From Siderastrea radians (lineage: Eukaryota; Cnidaria; Anthozoa; Scleractinia; Rhizangiidae): DNA of 64,000 nt. Below are positions 33,670-47,295 of the stretch, in pieces. The DNA lies in contig OZ024896.1 in the NCBI GenBank assembly GCA_964017195.1, positions 36,011,307 through 36,075,306 of the forward strand. The letters run 5' to 3'. The notes under the pieces are model-generated. The model was not told the DNA's origin, did not search any database, and saw only the letters and a list, made by a program, of their open reading frames with translations. How positions within the stretch are numbered: the first letter of the stretch is position 1; every line of letters starts with the position of its first letter. The translations under genes were made by a program, and so were the position numbers.

Positions 33670-35090
33670 ATTTGAATGATTGATTCACTAATGTTATTTT
33701 TATTTGAATGATTATACTTGCTTCACTCACTGTTATTTTTATATTGTTGATTCTGCTTTTATTCACTGCAAAACATTGCATGAACACGGAGTCGTCGGTT
33801 AAAGGGAAAGGTGAGCCCACTGTCGGGGCTCTATCTTTTTACCTGCTGAAGAACGTAAGGTGCATAGGGATGAATGTTCATGTCGCACCTTGCGAAACTA
33901 AAAACAGAGGATCAGTCTGACTTGTAAAATTCTAGGGACTTTCCATATTGAGCGGACACTGTGGCCTCAGTAGAAACCACAACATCGTTATCAATCAAAA
34001 CAGTAAGACCACAGAAAAATAAATTCATGAAAAAAAGCACCATCTGTCCAAATTATGTTCACAATATATTTAAAAGTATGACATCAGTTAAGTATTGGAA
34101 GTTGTTTCCGTTTTCGAAAGATGTTTGGAAAAGTCTTTCTTTGCTGTGAAGTTTTACTTTGGCGGCGGGAAGCATCGTGATAGGCTTTTGTAACTTATCG
34201 CAGGAGCCCAGGTCCCCTGCTTAGCGAGACAAAATAAGAACCCGGAAATGGTAGACTTTTAAGTATCATGTACACGTAAATGTATGTGCAGAGTTAGGAG
34301 CCATCGCACTATACAGAGCACTAACTCGTTAATCTTTGACTAACTTTCAAATCGTGTATGGACTTTAATTTCGAAAGGAGGGTTTAGGGGCTATTAAAAA
34401 ATGAAAATGAACATAAGATTTTCCCTAAAAAACCCAACAATGTCGTTCAAAAGAACAAAACTGTGCAAAGGAAAGATCGAAACCGCAAATTCACAAACGT
34501 CACAAAAACCTTCTTGATCAAGAATTTGTGGAAGTTATCGACTTTTGGGCAATGTCGATCAGAGGCTGCAAAACAAGGAAGAATACAAATCAATGTTTGA
34601 TTATTAAGACAGGTACAAGGCCTTCGCTGAGGCAAATTAAAAATGAGATATGAATGCTAAAAAAGTGAAAAACCGAAAACCTTCATTTTTAAATGCAAAA
34701 ACTGAAAATAACCCATCTAAGAAAATGACCAAAACCGCAAAACCGAAAACCAAAAAGACTCCTCACTTTTGAGTATTGACTCACAGACTGATGAAGCTTT
34801 TGCGCCCAAGGATAATGCTCGTGACAAATTGAGCGGCGAAGGCGTTAGTTCGGCTCGCCTTTCTTGCAGTCTACAATGATGTAAGCCTGTTTTGGTTTTC
34901 CCACCTGTAAGGAAACTTTGTAGTGTAAGGACGCTTCGCTGCATTGGTTCGGACTACTATTGAATGCAAGACAAGACAAAATAGAAATGAAGAAAATGTA
35001 GGGAAAGGTAAAAACTATCTGGTCCGTTTTGAAGACTTTTGCAAATTGCAAACTTGTGGCTTCAATCGTTACAGATTTACAAACGTTTTG
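33670..35090. other. no gene seen
   Basis: Only short frames without domain signatures. The sequence is AT-rich and intergenic. Confidence 0.45.
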
Positions 35091-35094
35091 GATG

Positions 35095-35700
35095 TGAAAC
35101 AAGATATATAAAACAATCTAAAATGGTTAGTTACATTCCCTTCCGCGCGTGCAGGGTGTCATGTACAAAAAACATCTGCACTCGAGATCATGGCGATACT
35201 GCAACCCTGTCTTTTCAGAATTTGATTGTTCGAACGAATCTCGAACTAAAAACATAAACATTCTGGAATGTACTCTGTTGTTTTGACAATACGTGATCCT
35301 AACTGCTAACAATTGTACTGGAATTTAACGTCAAATCATAATTTTCGTTTTTATATTGTAAATTGGAATATACACGTTATACTGTTAAGTTAACCTTCAA
35401 CAGGGACTCCTAAAAAATATCAAACGGTAAGTTTTCTTTCGCCCGTACAGGGTGTCAGTTGCAAAGAACATCGCCATCCGTCGTCGAGGGGATACTGCAA
35501 CTCCCTTTTTGACGGAATAAAATTGTTTGTAACTGAACCTCGAGATAAAATATACACGTAATATTGGTTGTTTTGACGGTAAGTGAGCCGAACTGTCAGC
35601 AACTGTGTGTAAGGTTTGAAGATAAGTCAAGGTTTTTTGTTGTGATTAATATTTGGACTATATACACGTTATACTCTTAAGTCCCGGTTTGGTGAACCTT
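35095..35700. repeat. degenerate tandem repeat, about 290-bp period
   Basis: Matching segments recur: ATACACGTTATACTGTTAAG near 35369 against ATACACGTTATACTCTTAAG near 35661, and CGTGCAGGGTGTCA near 35147 against CGTACAGGGTGTCA near 35443. That gives two full units and a partial one, diverged. Confidence 0.6.
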
Positions 35701-36589
35701 TAAAATTGACTCCCTACTTGCGGTCGCACTTGAAACAAGGAAAGACCTTTTGTCCGTATTGCTTTCATGAATTTGTAACCTCTCAAGATTATTATTTTCT
35801 ATACATATTCGTCATGCACGCCTTGTTTGATGTTCCGTCTTCCTCGCGAAATCAGTTCCGATGCGCTATTTAAATGTCCGCCGATATGGTGGCAGCGTTC
35901 GATAGGACATTGAGCTTGTCAGTGTATCGTAGCACTGCCGCTTGCATGTATATTGGTCTAGGCTGATTCTCGGTATTGCTTGATTATTTGTAGGCGTCCA
36001 GGCCAGTGTGTTCGCTCTATTTCTACGTGTCTACATCAGGTTTCTAGGTCCACGTGAGTTAAAATCTTGGATGAAGGTTACGCAGTCTTGCCCTTCCAGT
36101 TTTCCCGCAAGTTGTAAAATACAAGGTTATTATTGAGTGACCTGTTGCACGATTACTTTACTTCAATTTGCCGGTCTTCGAGTTTCGCTTTGTTTTCCTT
36201 GCGATCCAACTCAGAAACATTGCTTTTCATGGTGGTTCCTTCGCGCTAAATTTCAATCAACTGCTCGTTTAGTTGAAGCTCAACTTTCCCAATTTTTATG
36301 TATATCTTTCAAGATGGTGTCGTTAACGAGCGCGTAGTAGTTGGTTGAATCGCTTTTCGAAAATAGCATATTATTCCATATTTGAAGTTAGCTTGCCCAG
36401 AATAGATTTTTATCTTTACTTAAATCTTTAGTAATTGACAACATGTCAGGTTACAACCGTGTCTTACACAGGAGCATATACATCAGCTTTGTTACCGAGT
36501 CCGAGTTACACACAAATTCTGAGGCCAAGCGAGCCTCACTTGTTTAAATCACATTTTGTGCTTTTGCCTTTTTTCTAGGAGTCACCGCC

Positions 36590-38909
36590 ATGGACAAGAT
36601 AGCAGAACTTTTGCAAACTTCTACAATCATCCCTATCGGAATATACAGTGTATATGTTGCCAATTTTCTTCTCAACACCAATCGCGTTCTAAAAGCAATC
36701 GAGTTATGTAAGGAATGTTTGATTCTCCTTAACGCTCTGAAAACGAAGAAGGGATACGTCAGATCAATTTATATGAGAATTTATCTTACAATGTTTGTAG
36801 GGTACATCTTTACCAGTGATCATAGAAGTGGGATAGAATGCGGCGAAAAGCGTTTGGTTTTAATCCGCGAATACGATATGAAGAGATGCAGAGGGTTTTA
36901 TAAAGCAAAGAGTAGCAGGATTTCATAACTGTCAAGGTCAATATCATAGAGCAAAGGAACTTTATGACAAAGCACTCGAAATTATGATAGAAACTGGTAA
37001 CAGAGAGAACAAGCATTATGTTACGGAAGCCTAGGAACTGTGTCCCAGTCTCTTTGTAGCTATTTGAAAACTGTTTATTATTTCCAAAAAGCACTTGCAA
37101 TCACAAAAGAAATTGGCGACAAACAAGGAGAAGCAAAATGCTACGCAAAAATTAGGAGTTGTGTTTCAGTCTCTTGGTAAATATGTCAAAGCTGAAAAAT
37201 ATCTTGAGAAAGCAGTTTCGATTTGAAAGGAAATTGGTGACAAAGAAGGAGAAGCATCAGCTTATGCATACCTAGAAGGTGTGGTTAAATCTTTCTGTCA
37301 ATATGTCAAGGCTGAAAAATATCTTCAAAGTGCACTTGCGCTGGCAAACGAAATTGGGGATAGAGCAATTGAAGGGAGAGTTTCTGACGGTACCTTAGGA
37401 ACTGTTTTTCACTCTCTCGGTGAATATGCCCAGGCTGAAGAGTATCTACAGAAAGCAGCTGAGACGTACAAGGAAATTGGCAATCGACAGGCAGAGGGAT
37501 CATGTTACGGAAACTTAGCAATTGAATTTCATTTTCTTGGTAAATATGCCAAGGTGGAGGAATATGTTAGAAAAGCACTTGCGATTTCAAAAGAAATGCC
37601 CGACAAACGTGGGGAAGAAACAGACTATATTAACCTAGGAAATGTGTTTGTTTCTCTCGGCGAATACTTGAAAGCGGAAGAATGTTATCAGAAAGCACTT
37701 GCGATCGCAAAACAAATTGGCGACAAAATAGGAGAAACAGCATGTTACGGAAACTTAGGAAACGTGTTTATGTTTCAAGCTGAATATGCCAAGGCTAAAG
37801 AGTATCACACGAAAGCCCTTTCACCGAGCAACGAGGCTAGAGACGTTGAGAAGAGTTCTGATGTCGTGTAAACCTTGCATGGTGCATTCTTACAAGGAAA
37901 GAGGATATTCACGACGCTATCACTTATTTGTTTGCCAGCATTTCTAAGTGTAAGAATGTTACATTGTTTACCTCAAGAGCACTGCGAAGATCGATCATTG
38001 TTTGCTTTAAACGGAACTCATTCTGCACCTCAATCTCAGGAAGATAGCCTCGCAGCTTGCCGTCTTGTAGAAGAGGACGTAGAAGAAGACGGAGAAACCC
38101 AACCAAGTCTCGCTCTGTACCATAAACTGATCATCTCCCCTGTGGCCGACGTACTTGAAGAACCTGAAGTCATTATTGTTCCTGATCGTTCTCTGTACAA
38201 GGTTCCATTTGCAGCCAGCCTTAAAGGATGAAAATGGGAAGTATTTGTCGGAGACTTTCAGGATCCGCATCGTTCCTTCATTGACGACTCTCAAGCTAAT
38301 TCAGGGCAGACCAGTAGCGGATATTGGAAGTGAGGCAAATCCGTTAATAGTGGGTAATCCCGATGTCAGCCAGGTGTTTTTCTTTCCCTAACTGCCTTGT
38401 GCAAGATAAGAGGCAGAAATGATTGGGGGACTGTTTGGTGTCCAGCCTTTGTTAGGACATGAGGCAAGCAAGCCTGCGGTACTTGAAATGATGCATTCAG
38501 CTAGTCTGATACATTTCGCAGCACATGGTGATGCCGAACGAGGAGAAATTGCTCTCGCCCCTGTACGCCCTACAAGGAGAATTTTAAAACGAGAAGACTT
38601 CTTGTTAACGATGTCTGACATTGCACAAGTTCAGCTACGAGCCAAACTGGTAGTCCTTAGCTCTTGTCATAGTGGACGTGGGCAGATTAGAGCCGATAGA
38701 GTTGTTGGAATCGCTCGAGCATTCTTAGTATCCGGTGCACGCTCAGTGTTGGTGGCGCTTTGGCCATACAAGACAAAGCAACAAAGCAGTTCACGAGTCG
38801 TCTCTTAACGGCCATGAAGTGGGTGAGAGAAAATGGCTTCTCAGACGTGGAGCAATGGGCGCCTTTCATGCTTATTGGAGATAACGTGACGTTTGACTTT
38901 AGAAAGTAA
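36590..38909 (+). pseudogene. decayed paralogue of the TPR-CHAT gene
   Basis: It is homologous from the start codon (same CTAG| acceptor 11 bp upstream) to the stop codon of the gene at 28467-31355. Lesions include a frameshift near 36880, another near 37010, an in-frame TGA at 37224-37226 (ATTTGA for ATTTCA), and a further frameshift near 37860. About 420 bp between the last TPR and the CHAT domain are deleted (junction near 37960). A small insertion lies near 38215, a stop near 38390, a missing base at 38762, and about 48 bp are lost near 38808. The CHAT His and Cys motifs are still recognisable ([22 protein letters not shown]). It cannot encode a full protein. Confidence 0.9.
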
Positions 38910-40379
38910 AGGTTAGTTTAAGAATAATGAATTTGCAATGCGGAAAATGGAGAATTTTTTTAAGGGGGGGGATTGGAGAGGAGAGAGGCAAGGTAAAGGG
39001 ATTATATTTCATGCTATTTATGTTGCAAAATCGTTCGACCTGGTTAAAAAAATGCTTGAACCGGGCCCTTTCCAATGAGTATAGCAGCTTCGAAAGAAGG
39101 CTTTTGGCAGCTACATTATGTTGATTCCCAGAATGTTTAGGTATGTCTTGTGGCTGCAACTGACAACTTTCTTTTGTAATTTCAACTGAGTCAGACAATG
39201 GTTGGAAATCAAGTTAAATTGATCCATTTCATGAACTCAGGTTCTTTGTTTGTTAATTTTATGGAGGGTTTGTTTTAACCCCAAGCTAATATCGGCTTTT
39301 TCTCTTCGTCCGTATCTCCAAAGTTTTAACCCACGGTGATTGAAGAAGGGGACCAATTTCGGTTAGAAAATCCCTTAAAAATTAGTTTAAGTGCAGTTTG
39401 TTTTCAAGGTATCCAGTCTTTAATCTTTGAGTTTAAGTCTTTGAGTTTTTAATCATTGAACATGAAGTGAATTGTCGTTTGGTTCGATGTATGTTTTTGT
39501 TCTTTTGCAGATGTTCCGTTTTCACCAAGAAATGACTCAGAGAAAGTGAGATGCTGTGAAACCGTGCATTGACCTGGACTTAAATTGTCATTTGTTAGTC
39601 TTATCGTCTAAGTGTATAGTAGGTTTTTGATAATGATGCTTAACGAAAGAGTATGCCTTACAAAAATCAAATTCTGTTTAATTTGTGGAAACCTCACGGT
39701 GGTCTCTAAAATGATTGAAATCTGCACTCTGTTCAAGTTAAACCGATGAATACCTCACACGCTAAAAAATACTGATGAGAAAATCCATTTCTCCACATTG
39801 ATTGACGACTTCGTTGGTTCTAGTGATTGACCTAATAACAAAGTACTCTTGTTCTCGTAACGGTATTTGAAAGAAGCACTGCCTATTGGTAAGCCGATTT
39901 GTTGTAATTTTTCGCAAAACAGCTGCATAAATGGATAAAAATTAAATTGCTTGATTTGATGGTAGATGGAATGATTGACCAATTGAGTAAATGATTGACT
40001 GACTAACTAACTGACTAACTGACTTTGACTTTAAACCAGTCTGAACGACTGACTGGTTGGTTCACATACTGATTGATTGACTGTACGTGCAGTCATGTCG
40101 AGCAGTTTATCTGCATCTCCACATCCGTAATATGGGAGGATCGCGTGGGTGCCACAAGATTAATATTTATATTTTTCCTAGCCAGCTCATGGTCCTCCCA
40201 CTTACATACCTTAGTTTGGCACATCGTTACATCCATCACGCAAAGTTCAGGTTGACACGTCGTCAACGTTTTGTGACTTTGATGGCGTTTACTAAGTCAC
40301 GCAAAGTTGAAACGCGCGTTGAAACGGCCTCAATCGTAATCATTTCAATGCAATACGGATGGTAAATAAGGACAATGAA
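38910..40379. other. no gene seen
   Basis: The 5' part is the duplicated 3' flank of the pseudogene. The rest holds short repeats, such as the GACTGACTAACTAACTGACT tract near 39993. It should also contain the promoter of receptor gene 2, but I cannot point to a TATA box. Confidence 0.4.
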
Positions 40380-43300
40380 ATGCTGTGGCGGGGTACTTTA
40401 GGGCTGATAAGCCTTTTGTGTAGAGTGAAGTTAACAGGTAAGTGATATATATCAGACTTTGAAAGGCACGAATATAGGAGGTATCACAGAATGTCATCGA
40501 TATATTTATATTGATATGGCGAATACCGTCACAGTTTCAGCTCGTTTCAGTAATTTTCTTTTCTTTAATGAGTAATTTCAAACATCTTATATAGACATCA
40601 ATTAACTCAGTTCTTTTTCCTGCGATATTTGTAGTGCGAGAGCGGATTTTCATCCTCATTCCGTGTAAATTAATCCTAGGTACATGATATTACAGGAGGT
40701 CACGATGTCTAATTGTGTGTATTCTTTATTCCATGATTTTATCATTTCCTTCATGTATTTTAGAAATGAATGTAGATACACAGCTTGGACCGGTTCCCAT
40801 AAAGCTGGTTTAAACTATAGCTTGACTTATTGTATTGATTTGAATTGTCTGATTTTGTTAAAAAACCTCCTGTTTAACATTTGCAACGTTGCGTGATCCA
40901 AGTCTCAAACCAGCACTTGAAGACCGGACTGAGTAATAAAATTAACGCTTATTTAGTTTTTGTATGAAAGAACTTTATTCCTTTCGCAGTCAGCAAAAAG
41001 TGATTCAGTGCCCTCTCTGTACTGGGCACGCCTACAATTTTCGCCATATTTTGTAGTTAAAGCGCTCCCACTTTAAGATCCTATGTCGAGATCAAGAGAA
41101 GGACTTGTTCGAGTTGTAAAATTCAATCCAGAGGGATTCAGAAATCTCGTCATAATTGCATATGAAAGGCAGCATCAAGGTTAGTACCTTTGCTAAGTTT
41201 CAGTAGTGGAGATACAAACTTTAGTTACGAGAGAGCCTGCCGAAATTCATATAAAGTCTTAAAATTTCTCCGATTTTTGTGATATTCTTGAAAATTGGGA
41301 AACATGATGATCATTCTTCACTGCAGAGCAGCTGTATGACAGGATTTGATACAAATACAAGAAAAAATTAAGGGTTAAATTACTTAAGGGGAGTTTAATA
41401 AATCTGCATCATAAAAACGGACGCCAGTTCGTTAAAGTGGTACTACGATCAAAAATCACTTTTGGTTTTTCTTCGGAATTCGAAACTATGTTTCGCCATT
41501 ATTACGCCAGAAAGGGTACAATGACGACATTCACTCAAGAGCTTTAGAATCCAGTGTGTGAACACAGCTTATTAATTATGCAAAGCACGAGTTTGAGAGT
41601 CTGAAAGCTAAAAACTGCCGTGCTGCATACTAAATAAGCAACTTTCACACACACAGTATTCTAAGGGAAGGTACGTTTTTTCTTGGGGGGGGGGAGGGCT
41701 GGGGAATTTTGGTATTTTTTTGCCAAAAAAGTGTTGGCCCTCCCTTGCGTTTTAATAAAAAAACTCCTGACCCCTCACCTTTAGGTGACTGACAAAAGTG
41801 CGACCCTCCCCTCACTACTACATGGTATGTTCCATGCTGTAGAAACCTCAGAACGTTTCGCTAGTGAACTCAAAGTGTTTGAATATGAATATATGTCGAT
41901 ATTGAATGTGTGCGCGCTGAAACAAGGAAAATGCGAACAATCAGTGTGGGATATTTACATTTTATAGCTGAAGTTTGAATATGGAAGTATTTGAGTATTA
42001 TAAAAGTTTTGAACATAAAATAGCTAAGGCAAAATACACGCGCTTCTTTCTCCGACTAGCCGGCATTGCTGTTGGTTATTTTAACAGAAAGGTTTATTTG
42101 TTTAGCATGCGAAATCTGCCTCTCAAACACAAACATTTCCTAAATTCCGACAGAACTAAACGACTCAGGAGATCAGGCAGCGGATAGCCAACAGCAAGAA
42201 GCTGAAGAAACGATACCTGAGTCAAGTACTTCTCGATACGGACGGCCGAGAAAAGGACACGAGTCCTCCGAGAAAAACTGTGCAATGGCATAATCTACAT
42301 GTAGAAATGTAACCTAGTACCTTTAATAAAACACCAAATTAAATCAAATTAGGTGAAAAGAAAATATTAATCTGCAAGAAAAATGAAAAGCAACATCACA
42401 AAAATTCTCATTAAAAAATTCTGGAAAAGATGTGTGACCCTCCTTTGAATAGCTCACGTGAGCTTTGGCCCTCCCCTTTTGGTGCTCACTTTCACTGATG
42501 ACCCTCCCCTTTGAGGCCCCAGCCCTCCCCCTCAAGAAAAAACGTACCTTCCCTAAAGCTCCTGAGTGAATGCTGTCATTGTATCCTTTCTGGTGTAATT
42601 ATGGCGGACCATTAAATCAGAAAATTGCAGTTTAAATAAACAGCCTTCGTCTCAAAATTAAGGCTTAAAATTTAACTTGGGGAGTGTTTAGTAAACAAAG
42701 TTTCGAAATCAGAAGAAAGAAGCAAAAGTGATATTTGATCATAGTACCACTTTAATTTGAAAGATAAATTCATTCCATTTTTTTTGGTCTTTTCATCTGA
42801 GATACTGATTTCATTCATTGTAAGAGGAGAATAAAAATGGCCGTACGCATGTCATTTTGCGTGGTACTACCATGACGTAGAGGAAACTGGGCATTCTTGT
42901 GTGGACGACATCTTACCGAAGTTTTCGTGACGTTGTTAAAATTTCATTTTCAGAGTCGATTGGTTGGCCAGCAGGCACATACGGGCTACCTAAAGCTGTG
43001 TCAGGGTGTCCTTTGGCAGACGACTTTCAGTGGAAGGAGGGCTGGGTGTCACAAGACAGAGATGATCACTATACAAAGAAACCAAAGTCGCCGGAATTTC
43101 ACCTTGATGGAGAAGTTGATTACAGTAAAGTAAAAAGATCATTCTGTGTGAAAACAGATATAAGTGACGACAAAAACAGATCTGCCTGGCCCGTAGGTAA
43201 GTCTCAATTCAAATGGGCTCAATCTACCGTTCGCAAAAAAATGTCCCTTACTCTAAGCAAGGACGGCATCCAAATATTTTCGATGTTTCTGCTGAAAACG

Positions 43301-46300
43301 GAGGTTTTTACTTTTCATCCTGTTCAAACAATTAAAACGTTCGAGAACGGTTACTCACAAAAGAAAAACGCCGCCAGACATGTAGATTTAAAACATAGGC
43401 ACGCATTGCGTGACCGACCGACCGAACCGAACCGACCGACCGACCGACCGACCGACCGACCAAACAAACATTTTTTATTTCACTTCTCTTCTAGCTACTT
43501 TTATTCTCTTCTAGCTACTAACATGTAGTATACGTATAAACCGGAAACAATTTTCAAACGAACGAAAACGTGTGAATGAACCCTAATTAATATATAATAA
43601 CGTGATGGGAATTTTTTTTTACAAGAAATATTGTCATTAAAGATGGGTTTAATGTTCATCGTGGTGTAAGATAAGTAAGATGAACGTTTATTCGTTTGTT
43701 TCACGATGGAATCGCTTAGAGTTGTTGATCGCGACGTTTCGACTGCAATACTGCTTGTCTTCATCAGGCGATGAGGTCGATTGTTTACGTGTCGCTATAG
43801 CTATTTGTAGCATGATGGTTCGCTGCTACTGGTGCATTTCGATCCTCATTATTATTCCGACTATTAGATGTTGTTCCCTCTCAGGTCCGCTTTGTGGTTG
43901 GTCGGCTGTTGTGCTTTCTGATCGTAGGTATCCAAGCTTCAGGAATTTCGATTCCACTATCTCTATTGATGTTATTAGGATGAAGTCTTATATGGATAGT
44001 CTCTTTAACCCTCTTTTTGAAGTAGAAAAGTCACATTAAAGCCTCTTATTGAAGTAGAAAAGTCACATTAAAGGGGTTTCCGAAACATTAAATAATATAG
44101 TGTAACTTTTATGCGATAAAACAGAAAATCAGAAAAAGTAAAAACAGTTTAAAGCAGTTAATTTTCGTGTGTTTTGTCTATAGGAAAATACTGCGTATAC
44201 AAGAAAGACGGACAATGCCCTAGGGGCCTGAAAACAGGTCATGTCTATTGGGATGATGATGACACCAGCATCTCAAATTCTAAAGGTGGGACACTTCCTG
44301 ATGGTGACTATGGCCTCAACACAAAAATTTGGTTTTGCTGTAGAACTGACGGCAACAAAAATGATCCTGTTCTCCTCCCATCCAAGTCTCCATTTTTCCT
44401 GCTGGCTTACGAGTCGGCGACCTGCCAAATGGTTAAGTGGGCGATAGCGAGACTGGAGTGGATATATTACGACACAGAGCATACAATCAACAGAGACAGC
44501 GCAGCAGGGGCGTATCCTTATAAAGCTGGAGAAAAGCACCCCACCATTTACTACTGTTACTACCGCGGTGAGTCAATACTCCTTCTCACTTTGCGAGTAC
44601 CCATTCAGTTTACAGTGATAAAACAAGTTTACAGTTATTAGAGTCGGGGCGAGATTAGAGTCGTAAGCGAAGTCTTCGTCGTCAGTTAGTTGTCGTGTTT
44701 CGTTTCGGACGAAAGATAAACAACTTTTGTAAAAACAGCCAGGGAGAAAAACTACGGTACACACTGTTTCAACGAGCACGGACACAACGTGCCGTTGAAA
44801 CGCTAATTTCGGGCGTCTAGCCAGAATACCTTGTTTATGCCGATCTTTCTATTTCCCTTCCTGAAGACGTTTTTAGGCAAGTTACCAACCTCGTTCCCAG
44901 GGTCTCTTTTCGTCCCTTTCGTTGGAGCGAGAAAGAGAAGGGAAGAAGAGAGACCCTGGAAAAGAGGTTGAGCACTCTGTTTTTGTTGTTGACACATAAT
45001 TCAATTATCATTTCTCGAGTTGCGATTTGCTCGTCCTGTGAACGGCAAAAAGCAAAGCTTTTGTTTTTGTTTGGTCTGAAGAGGCCCATTACTCCTCTTC
45101 CCTCTTTCTACTCATGATATAACGGAGCAAAAGATACACAGGAAAACCCACTTAACTCGCCCACCGAGAGAGATCACGACGCTGAACGAAAATAGCGACT
45201 TCCTCTAGTCTACATTTTATCTTTTTCCCCCAGGGTGCAACGAAACTCTAAACGGAGTGAACGGCACCTTAAACTCACCAAATTATCCCAGAAAGTACCC
45301 AGATGGACAGTACTGCTCCTGGAGGATCACGGTCAACCCATTGCAGCACATTCACTTAACGTTTACAAACTTCAGTTTGCAAAGCGAGAATAACACGGAC
45401 GGTTTATACGTGTATGATGGAGAGAATGCCACAGGGGAGGAGTTGGGAGTATTTTACGGAGGTCACCCTCCCCCAAAGAAAGGAATCTACTCCTCGTCAA
45501 ACCAAATGTTTGTAATATTCAAATCAGATAACAGTGGTTCTTACACCGGCTTTAGTGCCTCATACAGTGCTGTTAACTTTTCGGGTAAGTAATTGTTGTA
45601 AAATTATGCTATCCTGCGTATTATTATTTTTGTTTGGACATTCAGCTGTTATCCATAAGTGCTCATTTCATACCACGTGACGTAACGTTTCGTCAAAATT
45701 TACTTCATTGGTCGAATGGTTATATTTACCTTTAAGCAGGTCGCTATGCAGAGCACGGTTGTTCGAAAGCCGGCTAACACTCATCCTAGACCGTTCATTT
45801 TTTATGACTTGAGGGGTGTTCCTATCTTTAAGCCAATGATCTCAAGCTTACACTGAAGTTATTCTACACTGTTTCTTTTTCTAACATTTTACCTGGGATT
45901 AGAGAAAGTAGTAAATCTTAATCGCATTTTGTTTCACTTTTTATTTTATTAGTATTTTAGGGGAGCAAAATAGAATAGCGTTCCGTCGGCCAGATAACAT
46001 GGCCTATAATAAAACTGGAGGAAGTAGACAATGTGAGCACTTAACTAGGGACGAAACCAGTGATTCTTGTGTAGGAAACTTCTAGTTTCAAATAGATTTG
46101 AATAATCCTTGACCCTTGCTTTAATCGCACTCGAATTCGAAAAGGAGAAAACCGTCCTTTGTTTGTTTCCAAACCAGCAACGACGGCTGCCATGACGACC
46201 GCACGTATCCCAGAAGTGACATCCTTATCGACAGCACACACACTGAAAAAGACCACAGCTAGCGGAGAACTTATGCCAACAACTAATGCACCGTCAAAGG

Positions 46301-47263
46301 AAAGAGGAAATAAGAAACAAAGGGGGCAATCTGAAAGAAAAGGTATCATACGGAAACCATTCATTAATTTGAATTTACGACAATCTTAATGGGCAGGAAT
46401 TTTGTTTTTGTCTTTAATTCCGTAATCTTACAAAATAGTAAAATTTATGAAAAGGGGAAGGACCTTTGACGTGGAGTGTATACAAGAACAAAAGCAGGCA
46501 TGTTTAAAACTAAAAATCCCCAAATTTCACCGAGCAAGATGTCGAAAAAAAAACAGCACCACGTGAAAAATCTAAATCTAATGACACCATTTGGTAGCGG
46601 ACGTACTCGACTGCTTTATTTTCACTGGCGTGTGACTGGGTTCCTTTGGATCGGTTGGTGGCTAACCTGAATGTTTACAAAAGACTCAGTTGTTGCTTGG
46701 CAAAAGAAGACCTAGAATTGATATGACAGAATAAACAGCAGTACCGGAAAGTACGCTCTTCACCAATCATTACAATACATGGCTGACTTATTAGAAGTCA
46801 TTTGCATGCTTCACACCACTGCTGTGTCGCAACTTCAAGCTTTAGGTATAGGAAAACATTTCAATGATCCTTTGTGCTGTTCATTTTGGTTTGTTTCTTC
46901 ATGTCCTCTGATGATTACTTATTAATTTATTGGTTAACAGGTTTAAATGTGGTAGCTGTTGTTGTGCCCGTAATAGTATTGGTTCTTCTAGTTCCCCTGC
47001 TCGTAGCAGCATTTCTCTATCGCAAAAGGTAAGATACCCGTGTAATAATCAAATCGATCAATCTTGAAGGTAGCGTAATTAATGTAAGTGAAATATACTT
47101 TAGATTCTGAAACCTTTTAGGTGTTGTCGACTGCTGGTTTTAAAGCAATCGTTTCTCCTGATCCTCGAATTCCCTTGAACGAAATTTTAAAACAATTACC
47201 GCCCAGTCATCTTAAGCTCCGAAAGAACGATCGACTTAAAAGTCAACCACCTTCACTCCTTCC

Positions 47264-47295
<32 letters not shown>

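Noticed and set aside
36590..38909. Possibility that the second TPR-CHAT copy is functional
   Set aside because: It has multiple frameshifts, an in-frame TGA and a deletion of about 420 bp.
41097..41180. An ATG-led frame ending at a GTTAGT donor, considered as an extra exon of gene 2
   Set aside because: Inserting it would need an acceptor that is not visible. The signal exon already joins ApeC-a in phase.
42899..43528. The full 209-codon frame as one exon
   Set aside because: Only 42954-43196 matches the ApeC-a exon, with a clean donor at its end. The rest is intron translation including a GACC microsatellite.
43680..44039. A 119-residue forward frame with hydrophobic stretches
   Set aside because: It is antisense to the Penelope-like fragment.
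45750..45800. A B-box-like GGTTGTTCGAAAGCCGG suggesting another SINE
   Set aside because: No A box at the right distance and no target duplication were found.
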